This document shows positions 31,445-38,572 of a stretch of 64,000 bases of DNA, in pieces. The DNA comes from Saccharothrix sp. S26 (GTDB lineage: Bacteria > Actinomycetota > Actinomycetes > Mycobacteriales > Pseudonocardiaceae), in assembly GCF_021390395.1 (NCBI RefSeq), contig NZ_JAJUWT010000031.1, positions 31,712-95,711 of the forward strand, read 5' to 3'. Within the stretch, counting starts at the first letter, position 1, and every line of letters begins with the position of its first letter. The position numbers were made by a program, and so were the translations under genes. Under the pieces are notes generated by a model. That model had not been told where the DNA came from and searched no databases. It saw only the letters and a program-made list of their open reading frames with translations.

Positions 31445-32932
31445 ATGGTTTACATTGATAATCTGTACTTTGGTGCTGCTGACGCTGTCAATGACGTCGA
31501 CTCTGACCCGGACCGGTTCATGCGGACGTATCTTGATCGATGGGATCTTCCAAGCTTGATCCTGGATCATAAGAAGTTTCTGATCCTTGGCCCGAAGGGG
31601 GCGGGCAAGAGTGCGGCCGCGCTGTATGTTTCGCTTAGATGGAAAAAAGAGCTGGGCGATCACGCCGTATTCGACACATTTGTCGATTTTGACGAACTGA
31701 ATCGTACTCAAAGTCCTTTGACCGGGCTTGATAGCGGTTTGGTGTCAAAAGAAGTTAACTCGCCAACGGACATGGCTTGGCGACTCTTTCTTGGTGTGCG
31801 TCTCCTGGATTCTTTAGTTGAAGACCCGGCCTGTAGTCTCCATAATGACCCACAAGTTCAAAAATTCATTAAAGAGCTACGGCAAGCCGGACTGGCCTCT
31901 GACGACTATCCGCAGGTCCTGCGGCGTGTTCGGGAACGCAAAGGGGGTGTGTCCGTTCCTCGTATCGCTTCTATCGAATCAAAGTCAACTGAGGCGGAAA
32001 CCCTGAGTCCAGGTCAAGTCGCAGACGCGGTATTGGATCTTGTGATCTCGGCTATTACTCCAAATCGTCATTTACTGGCTATTGACGGATTGGACAAGGC
32101 CATTGCGGACAATCCAGCATACTGGCAAACTGTGGCGGCGTTGGTTCGAGTCGTCGACGGTGTTAGGAGGCGTCTGCGAGGTTCTGGTAGCAAGCATATC
32201 TTCTTGCTAGTGATGTGTCGGAGTGACGTATTTAGGCGAGTTCGCTTTTCGGATTCCGCAAAAATTGCTGCCGACGGTGGCATCTATATGGATTGGGGTG
32301 CCGAGTCTAACAATCCTACTGAAGTTCTTCTTTGGGACTACTTGGCCCAAAAAGCGGAAGTGTCCAAAATGGCACTGTTGTCGATGTTGCCACCAGTGGT
32401 GAAGGTTGCTGGAGGTAAGCGAACCTTCAAGTCTCCCGGGTACCTTCTCCAATTTACCAGGTACACTCCCCGTGATATGACCTTGCTGTTTGAGCAAATC
32501 AAGAATCATGCGATACGCGGGGTCAAGTTGGATTCGGGTCAGGTGCGCGACGCTGCCGATAAATTTGCTTCCGAGAACTTGCTATTGGAAATTATTTCCG
32601 AGTCGACTGGATTGCTTGACGATGCGGTTATTGATGCCCTAGAGCAGATTTTAGGTTCACTGCCGGCGCATGTCTTTACTTATGGGGAGCTGGAAAAGTC
32701 TCTTGAGAAGGCTGGAGTGAGTGAAACTATCACTACCGGACACTTTGCCGAGTACCTCTTCCTGCAGGGTGCGATAGGGAATTGGAACCCCGACGCTGGA
32801 TATGTACATTTCTATCATCGTAGGCACACCACTAAATTTAATAGGAGTGGTCCTTGGATCTTGCAGACCGGACTGGTCTACTGTCTCGGTGTTCCATTTA
32901 AGAAAGGTGATCGTTACTCGCAGTTGAACTGA
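31445..32932 (+). CDS. P-loop ATPase, Sll1717-like, element cargo
   Basis: A 495-residue protein. Walker A is ILGPKGAGKSAAAL (about residue 50); the Walker B-like segment is HLLAIDGLDKAI (about 215); HIFLLVMCRSDVF follows as a sensor-like strand. The C-terminal 150 residues look like a winged-helix region (VFTYGELEKSLEKAG). It resembles the poorly known Sll1717 family of KAP/STAND-like ATPases. The gene is visibly AT-richer than anything near it, with many TTT/AAA/ATT codons rare in this genome, so it was acquired from another source. It ends flush against the integrase stop (TGATCA). A defence or signalling role is inference from its position. Confidence 0.72.
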   Translation: MVYIDNLYFGAADAVNDVDSDPDRFMRTYLDRWDLPSLILDHKKFLILGPKGAGKSAAALYVSLRWKKELGDHAVFDTFVDFDELNRTQSPLTGLDSGLVSKEVNSPTDMAWRLFLGVRLLDSLVEDPACSLHNDPQVQKFIKELRQAGLASDDYPQVLRRVRERKGGVSVPRIASIESKSTEAETLSPGQVADAVLDLVISAITPNRHLLAIDGLDKAIADNPAYWQTVAALVRVVDGVRRRLRGSGSKHIFLLVMCRSDVFRRVRFSDSAKIAADGGIYMDWGAESNNPTEVLLWDYLAQKAEVSKMALLSMLPPVVKVAGGKRTFKSPGYLLQFTRYTPRDMTLLFEQIKNHAIRGVKLDSGQVRDAADKFASENLLLEIISESTGLLDDAVIDALEQILGSLPAHVFTYGELEKSLEKAGVSETITTGHFAEYLFLQGAIGNWNPDAGYVHFYHRRHTTKFNRSGPWILQTGLVYCLGVPFKKGDRYSQLN

Positions 32933-34540
32933 TCAGGTTCGCCAGACTAGTTCGATGCGGTCGGGGTGGAAGCCTCGGCGGCCGTTGGCTGGGTAGACGA
33001 TGACTGCGGCTAGAGTCTCCTCGATGTAGGCACGCCGCTGGGCCAGGGGGTAAGTGTCCCAGTCGGCTCGGATGGTGGCGTTGGTGGTTTGGGTGATGGC
33101 GGTCTTGGCTCGCCAGCGTTCTTGGTCGGCTAGGAGGGCGCGCTCCTGCTGCTCCAGATCGGGGAGCATGGCGAAGTAGCGGGCGGCGGAGATTTGGCGG
33201 GCTTTGCGGGCCTTGGCCAGTTCTGAGAGGTCGGCTCGGACTTCGGCTAGTTCGGACTCGTTCGGCCAGGTTTCGGGGGTGGTCTGGGCGGAGCGGCGTT
33301 CTGCTTCCAGTTCGTACTTGCGGATGACGGCGGCAGTCACCCACTCGTCCAGTTCGTTGCCGGGGATGCTCACGCCTCCACCGCAGCCGCCTTTGTTCTT
33401 CGACTCGCAGGTGTAGTAGAAGCGGTTCGGGTCTTTGACGCGTGAGCCATGAGCCTTGAGTGATCGCAACTTCGCGCCGCAGTTCTCCTTGCCGCAGCGG
33501 AGGGTGCCGGTCAGGAGGTAGGTCCTGGTGTTCTTGCCTCGGCCTGCGATGGCGTGGCTACCGATGACGGCCGTTACGGCGTTCCACTCGTCCACGGTCA
33601 GGATCGGGTTGAACTGGCCGATGACCGGTTCGCCCGCCTCATTGCTGACGATCTCTACCCGGTGCGCCTCCCGGCCGGTCTCCGGGTTGATCTCACGTAC
33701 GTTGCGGGAGCGGTAGCCGCAGAGCCTTGGGTTGCGGAAGACGACTTTGACCGTCTGGTTGGTCCACTTGTTGCCCAGCGGGGTCGTCACGCCTTGGTCG
33801 TTCCAGTCGTTAACGATCGCGGCCAGGGGCGCGCCCTTCCGGATGCGTTCGGCCGACTTCCTGATCAGGTCGGCTTCGGCCTCGTTGACGGTGCGCTTGT
33901 CGTCGTTCCAGCCGAACGGGCGGCGGCCACCGGTCGGGATGCCCGCCAGTTCCAACGCCCGGTGCTTGCGGCGGACTCGGCGGGCTGTGTCGGCGGACTG
34001 CTTGTTGTTCGTCGCCACGACGATGCGGGCCACTGTGCGGCCGTTGTCGGTGAGGAGATCGAGCGTGCCGGTGATGTCCACGATCGGGCGGCCGAAGTGC
34101 TCGACCACCTCGATGGCGTCTTCCAGGTGGCGGTTGTCCCGAGTCAGGCGGTCGATGTCGTAGACGACCAAGCCGTCGAGGCGGTCACCGGATGGGGTGG
34201 TGCCGCGCTTCAGGTCTTCCAGGGCACCTTCGAAGATCGGACGGACCACGCGGTAGGCGTAGGAGCCGTCCGGCATGTAGACGCGGCGGCGCTTCCACGC
34301 TGAGGTGTCCGGCTCGACGTACGTGTGGATGTAGGTGCCGCCGCGCGACTCGACGTAGGTCCGGCAGTCCTTCTCTTGCTCGTCCCGGCCTCTGATGTCC
34401 TTGCCGGACAGGGGAAGGCGGCGGACGTTGGGGTGTGGGTCGTCGTGACCCAGCTCGAACGAGAGGCGGACCAGGCCCGCCAGGTGGAGGCCCTTCAGGT
34501 CGCCCCAGTGAGCCCTGCGGACCCGGTCTGACTGCTCCAT
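32933..34540 (-). CDS. large serine recombinase (integrase)
   Basis: A 535-residue large serine integrase. The N-terminal catalytic domain contains GLVRLSFEL (probable nucleophile Ser), VVYDIDRLTRDNRHLEDAIE and the long helix RVRRKHRALELAGIPTGGRR. The recombinase domain carries RNPRLCGYRSRN, then a zinc ribbon CGKENCGAK...YYTCESKNKGGC and a coiled coil with QQERALLADQERW. It should catalyse attP x attB recombination through a 2-bp crossover. ATG 34540 is only 7 bp from the attP arm and has no ribosome site of its own. In the integrated state it lies just downstream of the truncated host gene's start. Confidence 0.9.
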   Translation of the reverse strand: MEQSDRVRRAHWGDLKGLHLAGLVRLSFELGHDDPHPNVRRLPLSGKDIRGRDEQEKDCRTYVESRGGTYIHTYVEPDTSAWKRRRVYMPDGSYAYRVVRPIFEGALEDLKRGTTPSGDRLDGLVVYDIDRLTRDNRHLEDAIEVVEHFGRPIVDITGTLDLLTDNGRTVARIVVATNNKQSADTARRVRRKHRALELAGIPTGGRRPFGWNDDKRTVNEAEADLIRKSAERIRKGAPLAAIVNDWNDQGVTTPLGNKWTNQTVKVVFRNPRLCGYRSRNVREINPETGREAHRVEIVSNEAGEPVIGQFNPILTVDEWNAVTAVIGSHAIAGRGKNTRTYLLTGTLRCGKENCGAKLRSLKAHGSRVKDPNRFYYTCESKNKGGCGGGVSIPGNELDEWVTAAVIRKYELEAERRSAQTTPETWPNESELAEVRADLSELAKARKARQISAARYFAMLPDLEQQERALLADQERWRAKTAITQTTNATIRADWDTYPLAQRRAYIEETLAAVIVYPANGRRGFHPDRIELVWRT

Positions 34541-34546
34541 GGGCTA

Positions 34547-34572
34547 GTCATACATCAGACAGTGTGCTGGTC
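34547..34572. other. right attachment junction of the mobile element
   Basis: The element arm GTCATACATCAGACAGTGTG (34547-34566) overlaps the core TGCTGGTC (34565-34572), after which the host sequence CAGCAACAGG resumes. Together with the arm at 24963-24982 it rebuilds a 50-bp attP whose arms are inverted copies around a 10-nt centre. The host side, TGCTGGTCCAGCA, is itself palindromic. Confidence 0.85.
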
Positions 34573-34662
34573 CAGCAACAGGCCTGTGAGCAGCGCGAAC
34601 GGGTCCTCGCTTAGCAGCTTGTCCGCCGCCGGGTCACCGGTCAGGCGCAGCTTCTTCGGCAT
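34555..34662 (-). pseudogene. 5' stub of the HhH-GPD gene, split by the mobile element
   Basis: Reads MPKKLRLTGDPAADKLLSED then PFALLTGLLLDQ, the N-terminus missing from the fragment at 24464-24958, before running into the attachment site and stopping at TGA 34555. The product would be 35 residues. GAGG and GGGG precede ATG 34662. The stub retains the host promoter and start and now reads directly into the integrase gene, whose ATG is 14 nt beyond its stop. Confidence 0.85.
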
Positions 34663-35187
34663 GGGCCCCATCCTCGCACCGAACCCCGCACGCCCACCCG
34701 TCGAACTCGGGGATCAGGTCGCCGATCAGGCGCAGGCTCCGCACCACGTCCTCGTGCTTCAGGCTGCCCACCTGGTGGAAGGCCATCAGGCGGTCGATGC
34801 CCAGGTCGGCGTGGACGCGCAGCTTCTTGCGGCACGTTTCGGGACTGCCGACGATCAGCGAGTCCTGTTCGTTCAACGCCTCGAAGATCTCCTCAGGCGC
34901 GACGTCGTCGCCCTGCAACACCTGCCCGATCACGACCTGCTGGGTCTGCCGCCGCACGTCCGCCGGGTCGACGCCGAACAGCCGCCACTCCGGCGCGGTG
35001 GAGCGGTCAGCCCGAACTCCAGCCGGCCGCCGCTGAGGTGGTCCGGCATCGCGGCACGTTCGGCTGCCCTGATCGGGTGGTTGAACCGCGCGGGCGCGAG
35101 CACGGCGGCGTGGCCCAGCCTCATCCGCGACTCTTCCCGTGGGTCCGCCGAAAGTGGCCCGCGATCGCCCGCCGCCACATGCGCCAT
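34634..35187 (-). pseudogene. remnant of an LLM-class flavin-dependent oxidoreductase
   Basis: Two frames carry pieces of one luciferase-like monooxygenase. The first, from about 35187, has RLGHAAVLAPARFNHPIRAA and DHLSGGRLEFGL, the N-terminal barrel motif. The second, from about 34990, has DSLIVGSPETCRKKLRVHAD and GIDRLMAFHQVGSLKHEDVV, the C-terminal motif. The middle of the barrel is missing and the frames do not join, so the gene has suffered a deletion plus a frameshift. Its end overlaps the HhH-GPD start by 29 bp. Confidence 0.75.
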
Positions 35188-35221
35188 TCGGCTGACCGGT
35201 CCTCCGGCGCGGACCCGCGAC

Positions 35222-36373
35222 CTAGCCCCGCGAGATCGGCACGACCTGCGCGATCAGCAGGCGCAACGCCTCCCGGTCCACCGTGGCCGGGTCCTCGGCC
35301 AGCCAGTCGCCGATCTCCTCGACGAACTGGGCGGGCGTCATCGGCGGCACGACGGCGTCGGCCGGCTCCTCGGTGGTCACCACGCCGTCACGGCTCGGGT
35401 AGATCAGCAGCGCGGTGCGGATGTCCAGCCACGGCAACAGCTTCCGGTACACCGCGAGGCTGCGCGGCATCCGCATGCCGCCGCCCCGGAACGGGTGGCC
35501 GTTGCGCCACACCGTGCCGTCGTCCTCGGCCTCGTAGTGCCCCGGCAGCCACGACTTGGACTCGATCAGCACGAGCCTGCGCCCGCACAGCACGGCGTGG
35601 TCGACGTCGGCGAACACCGAGCCCGGCCAGGCCAGGCCGTGGAAGATCCGCGCGCCGGGCAGCCGGGTCAGGTACTGGCTGAGCAGGTCGGCGGTGAGCC
35701 GTTCGCAGACCCGGTCGTCCGTGGTCCCGTGCACCACGCCGGTGTCGTGGTCCGCGGTGAACGCCCGGTCGGCCCGCACCGCCGCCAGGTACCGCCGCAC
35801 CAACCGGAACGCCGCCGTCGCCGCGGCGGCCACCAGCAGCAGCCACACGCCCAGCGCCAACGGCGAGAAGTCGATCACCACCACCGGCAGCAGCAGGAAG
35901 AACCAGCCGCACACGGCCGCCAACGCGGGCGCGTGCCCGGGACCGGCGGCCGGTACGTACCGCACGCGCTGCCCGACGTCCACCAGGTGCCACCACGCGA
36001 GGCCGCCGAGGTCCACCGCGGGCTTCGGGGGTACGAAGTCGGGATCCTCGCCGAAGTTGCGCAACCGACCGGTCCGGCCGGAGCGCGGCGGGCGGGTCGG
36101 CGACGTCGGTCGTGCCCCCGGACGGGTGAACGTCCAACCGCGGTCGTAGTCACGCCGGCGCGCGGGATCCCGCAGGGTGTCATATGCCTCTTGCAGCATC
36201 CGGAACGTGCCGGAGGACCCGCCCGCGTCGGGGTGCATCACCTTGGCCAGGGAGCGGTAAGCGGACTTGATCTCCGCCTCGGACGCGTAGCGGCCGACCC
36301 CGAGGAGTTCGTAGTAGTCGACTCCGCGCACGAGGGCAGACCTTAGCGGCCCTGTCTCCGGGGCCGCGGTCAT
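35222..36373 (-). CDS. membrane protein with J domain and NERD nuclease-like domain
   Basis: A 383-residue fusion. A J domain with its HPD motif (VDYYELLGVGRYASEAEIKS, VMHPDAGG) occupies residues about 19-78. Two membrane segments (LAAVCGWFFLLLPVVVIDFS; PLALGVWLLLVAAAATAAF) follow, then a NERD-like domain with GSVFADVDHAVLCGRRLVLI and ESKSW, the E-x-K of restriction-like nucleases. J domains stimulate Hsp70 ATPase; NERD domains are predicted nucleases often linked to DNA processing. ATG 36373 has no ribosome site; GTG 36331 is an alternative. The gene is divergent from the tRNA-like pair. Confidence 0.75.
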   Translation of the reverse strand: MTAAPETGPLRSALVRGVDYYELLGVGRYASEAEIKSAYRSLAKVMHPDAGGSSGTFRMLQEAYDTLRDPARRRDYDRGWTFTRPGARPTSPTRPPRSGRTGRLRNFGEDPDFVPPKPAVDLGGLAWWHLVDVGQRVRYVPAAGPGHAPALAAVCGWFFLLLPVVVIDFSPLALGVWLLLVAAAATAAFRLVRRYLAAVRADRAFTADHDTGVVHGTTDDRVCERLTADLLSQYLTRLPGARIFHGLAWPGSVFADVDHAVLCGRRLVLIESKSWLPGHYEAEDDGTVWRNGHPFRGGGMRMPRSLAVYRKLLPWLDIRTALLIYPSRDGVVTTEEPADAVVPPMTPAQFVEEIGDWLAEDPATVDREALRLLIAQVVPISRG

Positions 36374-36389
36374 GGTTAGTGTTGGGCGG

Positions 36390-36463
36390 GAGCCCGGTAG
36401 CGCAGTGGTTGTCGCGCCCTCCTGCGCGGAGGGAGGACGCCGGTTCGAATCCGGCCCGGCTCG
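36390..36463 (+). tRNA. tRNA-like gene, copy 1 (anticodon-equivalent GCG)
   Basis: A 74-nt cloverleaf. Acceptor GAGCCCG/CCGGCTC has 6 of 7 pairs; the T arm GCCGG-TTCGAAT-CCGGC is perfect; the anticodon-like arm is CCCTC-CTGCGCG-GAGGG; the D region contains AGTGGTT and a 5-nt variable region (AGGAC) follows. Unusual points are 3 nt rather than 2 between acceptor and D stem, C instead of a purine after the anticodon, and no encoded CCA. GCG would read Arg codon CGC, which bacteria normally read with ICG. It may be a divergent or non-translational tRNA. Confidence 0.55.
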
Positions 36464-36536
36464 GGACCATGTAGCGCAGTGGTTGACGCGCCCTCCCCCG
36501 GGAGGGAGGACGCCGGTTCGAGTCCGGCCTGGTCCG
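36464..36536 (+). tRNA. tRNA-like gene, copy 2 (6-nt anticodon-like loop)
   Basis: Begins at the base after copy 1 ends. The core is nearly identical to copy 1, but the acceptor is different and still pairs (GGACCAT/CTGGTCC, 6 of 7). The T arm is GCCGG-TTCGAGT-CCGGC. The anticodon-like arm CCCTC-CCCCGG-GAGGG has only a 6-nt loop with no conserved U33, so ordinary decoding is unlikely. No CCA is encoded. The compensating acceptor changes argue that the folded RNA is selected. Confidence 0.5.
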
Positions 36537-36606
36537 CTCGGTCGACCACCGTGCCCCGCACGGGGTCCGAGTTGCCGGTGTCCGCCGACCGGCGCAGTCT
36601 TCGGCC

Positions 36607-36855
36607 ATGGCGACTTGCGACGTCTGCGGCAACGACTACTGGATGGCCTTCGAGGTCCGCACGGTCGGCGGTGGCGTGCACACCTTCGACAGCTTCGAGT
36701 GCGCGATCCAACGCCTCGCCCCGCGCTGCGAGCACTGCGACTGCCGCATCCTCGGCCACGGCGTCGAGGTGCAGGGCCGGTTCTTCTGCTGCGCCCACTG
36801 CGCGGACAGCCTCGGCGCCGAGATCAGGGACACCGTCGGCGCGCACCCGGGCTGA
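36607..36855 (+). CDS. small zinc-ribbon protein
   Basis: An 82-residue protein with CDVCGNDYWMAFEV, FECAIQRLAPRCEHCDCRI and FFCCAHCADSL, giving at least three CxxC-like metal sites. Proteins of this kind, sometimes called metallothionein-like, are widespread in actinobacteria without a known role. It lies 70 bp downstream of the tRNA-like pair on the same strand and is convergent with the next gene. Confidence 0.7.
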   Translation: MATCDVCGNDYWMAFEVRTVGGGVHTFDSFECAIQRLAPRCEHCDCRILGHGVEVQGRFFCCAHCADSLGAEIRDTVGAHPG

Positions 36856-36861
36856 GCGCCC

Positions 36862-37341
36862 CTAGCCGCAGTGCAGCACCAACCGGCCGTTGACGAACGT
36901 CGGTTGCAGGTCGCCGCGCGCGTCCACGCTCTTCGTGCCGTGCGGCAGGACCTCCTCGATCGCGCTGAACGCGATGATGTCCGAGACGCCGTAACGGCCG
37001 CGCAGCGTGCGCTGGCCGGGGAACCGCAGCGCCCGGCCCTCCCGCCGGTCGCGGTGCGCCAACGCCGCCCGCAGCGCGCCCCTGGTCAGCTCCTCGGGCC
37101 CGGCCAGCAGCCGCAGCGAGCCGTCGTGCACGGCCACGCCGTAACCCCGCTCGATCAGCGTCGACACGGTGTTCTCCGACGGCTGGTCGGCGAGCCGGAA
37201 CGACATCGCGTGCCGGTCCTCCACCTCGTGCACGCACACGAGCTGGGCGTGGAACAGCAGGGTCTCGTACAACGACACCGCGATCCGGTCCGCGGTCGCC
37301 CGGTCCCGGTGACCGGCGTTGAGCCCGAGCCAGGTGGTCAT
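36862..37341 (-). CDS. conserved hypothetical protein
   Basis: A 159-residue soluble protein starting MTTWLGLNAGHRDRATADRI. It has alternating helix and strand, including LIERGYGVAVHDGSLRLLAG and a C-terminal TFVNGRLVLHCG. I recognise no family or catalytic motif. A 14-bp palindrome lies 11 bp upstream of its ATG and could be its operator. It is convergent with the zinc-ribbon gene, 6 bp away. Confidence 0.6.
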   Translation of the reverse strand: MTTWLGLNAGHRDRATADRIAVSLYETLLFHAQLVCVHEVEDRHAMSFRLADQPSENTVSTLIERGYGVAVHDGSLRLLAGPEELTRGALRAALAHRDRREGRALRFPGQRTLRGRYGVSDIIAFSAIEEVLPHGTKSVDARGDLQPTFVNGRLVLHCG

Positions 37342-37351
37342 CCGGCGGCCT

Positions 37352-37365
37352 CGACAACGTTGTCG
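37352..37365. promoter_or_regulatory. 14-bp perfect palindrome
   Basis: CGACAACGTTGTCG sits 11 bp upstream of the start at 37341, in the expected promoter/leader zone of that gene. It is a candidate operator; the binding protein is unknown. Confidence 0.4.
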
Positions 37366-37481
37366 TGCGTGGGGTGGGGCACGAACTCCTCCTCGGCGCG
37401 ATCGGCGCGGGACGGGATTTCGGAGGAGGCTAGTCCGATCGGGTGATGTTGTGTAGCCGCCGAATGGCCGTCATCCGAAAT

Positions 37482-38288
37482 CTAGATCGGCAGCAGGTCG
37501 AAGCTCTCGAGGAACGGCAGCGCGCCCGCCCGTTGCAGCGCGGCGGCGGACAGCCAGATGCTCAGGATCGTGATCAGCGGGCCGACGATCGCCATCTCGA
37601 CCGTGCCGCCGGTCTTCATCCGCATGATCTTCGGCGGCGCGACCGGGAACCACGTCTTGCCCATCAACGGGATCGGCCACAGGATCGGGCAGCCCTGCTC
37701 GGTGATCGCGTCACCCAGGTAGTGGGCCACGCAGCCCACCCCCACGGCCACCCCGCACGCCGCCGCGCTGGCCGGCGTCTGCGCCGTCCAGGCCACGCAC
37801 GCGACCGTGATGGCGGCCGAGGCGCCGGTGATGAGCAGGGCGTCCTTCTGCGGGCACCAGTCGTTCATGATCCCGCGCACGGCCAGGCCCGCGAACACGA
37901 ACATCAGCGCGGGCAGCGCCCACTTCTGCGACTGCTGCACCACCGCGGTCGTGCCGACGGCGGCGGCCAGCGCGAACGCCAGCGTGTGCGTCAGGCCGCG
38001 GTGCCCGCCGTCGCGGTTGGAGTCCTTGCGGGTGCGCGTGGTGCGGTAGACGAACGAGCTCACCGTGTTGATCAGGGCCGACGCACCCGCGCTGACCGGG
38101 CCGAACGTGCGCGAGATCGTCGAGGACGGGTGGTCGAGGTCGGGCAGCAGCGCGGCGCCGGTGGCGAGCACCGCGCCGACCGCCCAGCTCTGCGGCGTGA
38201 GCTGGCCGATGGGGTGGTTCTCGGCTATCGCGGTCACCGCCGCCCAGGCCAGCAGACCGCTCATGGCGTGGGTCGGACCCGTCGACAA
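37482..38288 (-). CDS. YdjM/DUF457-like membrane metal-dependent hydrolase
   Basis: A 268-residue membrane protein with the family's His/Asp motifs: N-terminal GPTHAMSG, LLPDLDHPSST, GGHRGLTHTLAF and HYLGDAITEQGCPILWP, and several membrane segments. YdjM-like proteins are predicted membrane hydrolases, and some are under SOS control in enterobacteria; the substrate is unknown. TTG 38288 is chosen because AAGGGGG lies about 5 nt before it and family members start shortly before the THA motif; GTG 38306 is the alternative. Confidence 0.75.
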   Translation of the reverse strand: MSTGPTHAMSGLLAWAAVTAIAENHPIGQLTPQSWAVGAVLATGAALLPDLDHPSSTISRTFGPVSAGASALINTVSSFVYRTTRTRKDSNRDGGHRGLTHTLAFALAAAVGTTAVVQQSQKWALPALMFVFAGLAVRGIMNDWCPQKDALLITGASAAITVACVAWTAQTPASAAACGVAVGVGCVAHYLGDAITEQGCPILWPIPLMGKTWFPVAPPKIMRMKTGGTVEMAIVGPLITILSIWLSAAALQRAGALPFLESFDLLPI

Positions 38289-38572
38289 CGCTGCCCCCTT
38301 GATCACTCGTACGGGTCCGAGGTTAGCCGGACGGGTGGGGGAGCAGGGCGCAATCCGCGAACGCGTGTTCGAGTGTCGCGGTGTGCCTCCCGGTGCGGCG
38401 GGCCGACGGCGGTGCTGGTTGTATTGGACCCGAGAACCCATGTGCCACCGGCGGCCCGCGGTGTCGGCGCGGATGTGACGCCGTTCCCTTTTTCCGCCCT
38501 GGTGGAGGCAAGCGACCCGACATAGCAGTACGCTTGTCTTGCTTGCATTGTCGCGAGAGGAGCGCCCGGAGT

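Larger units (their letters stand above)
24951..34572. mobile_element. 9.6 kb integrated actinobacterial element with serine integrase and RepSA-like initiator
   Basis: Both ends interrupt one HhH-GPD gene in the same orientation and share TGCTGGTC; each end carries one 20-bp arm of a symmetric attP. Inside are a serine integrase at the right end, a HUH replication initiator, small rep-operon proteins, an HTH regulator and a NUDIX gene (backbone genes seen in AICE-type elements), and cargo: DUF4917/SIR2-like, HhH-GPD and P-loop ATPase genes. No FtsK/TraB DNA translocase, relaxase or recognisable excisionase is present. Base composition falls clearly in the DUF4917 and ATPase genes relative to the chromosome. 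It may be non-conjugative, or mobilised by another element. Confidence 0.85.

Noticed and set aside
34562..36346. A 594-codon plus-strand frame through the LLM remnant and the DnaJ-NERD gene.
   Set aside because: It is a shadow of minus-strand coding; the minus strand shows the J domain, NERD and LLM motifs.
36390..36536. The tRNA-like pair as the attachment site of the mobile element.
   Set aside because: The element's junctions are clearly in the HhH-GPD gene about 1.8 kb away; no core repeat occurs at the tRNA-like genes.
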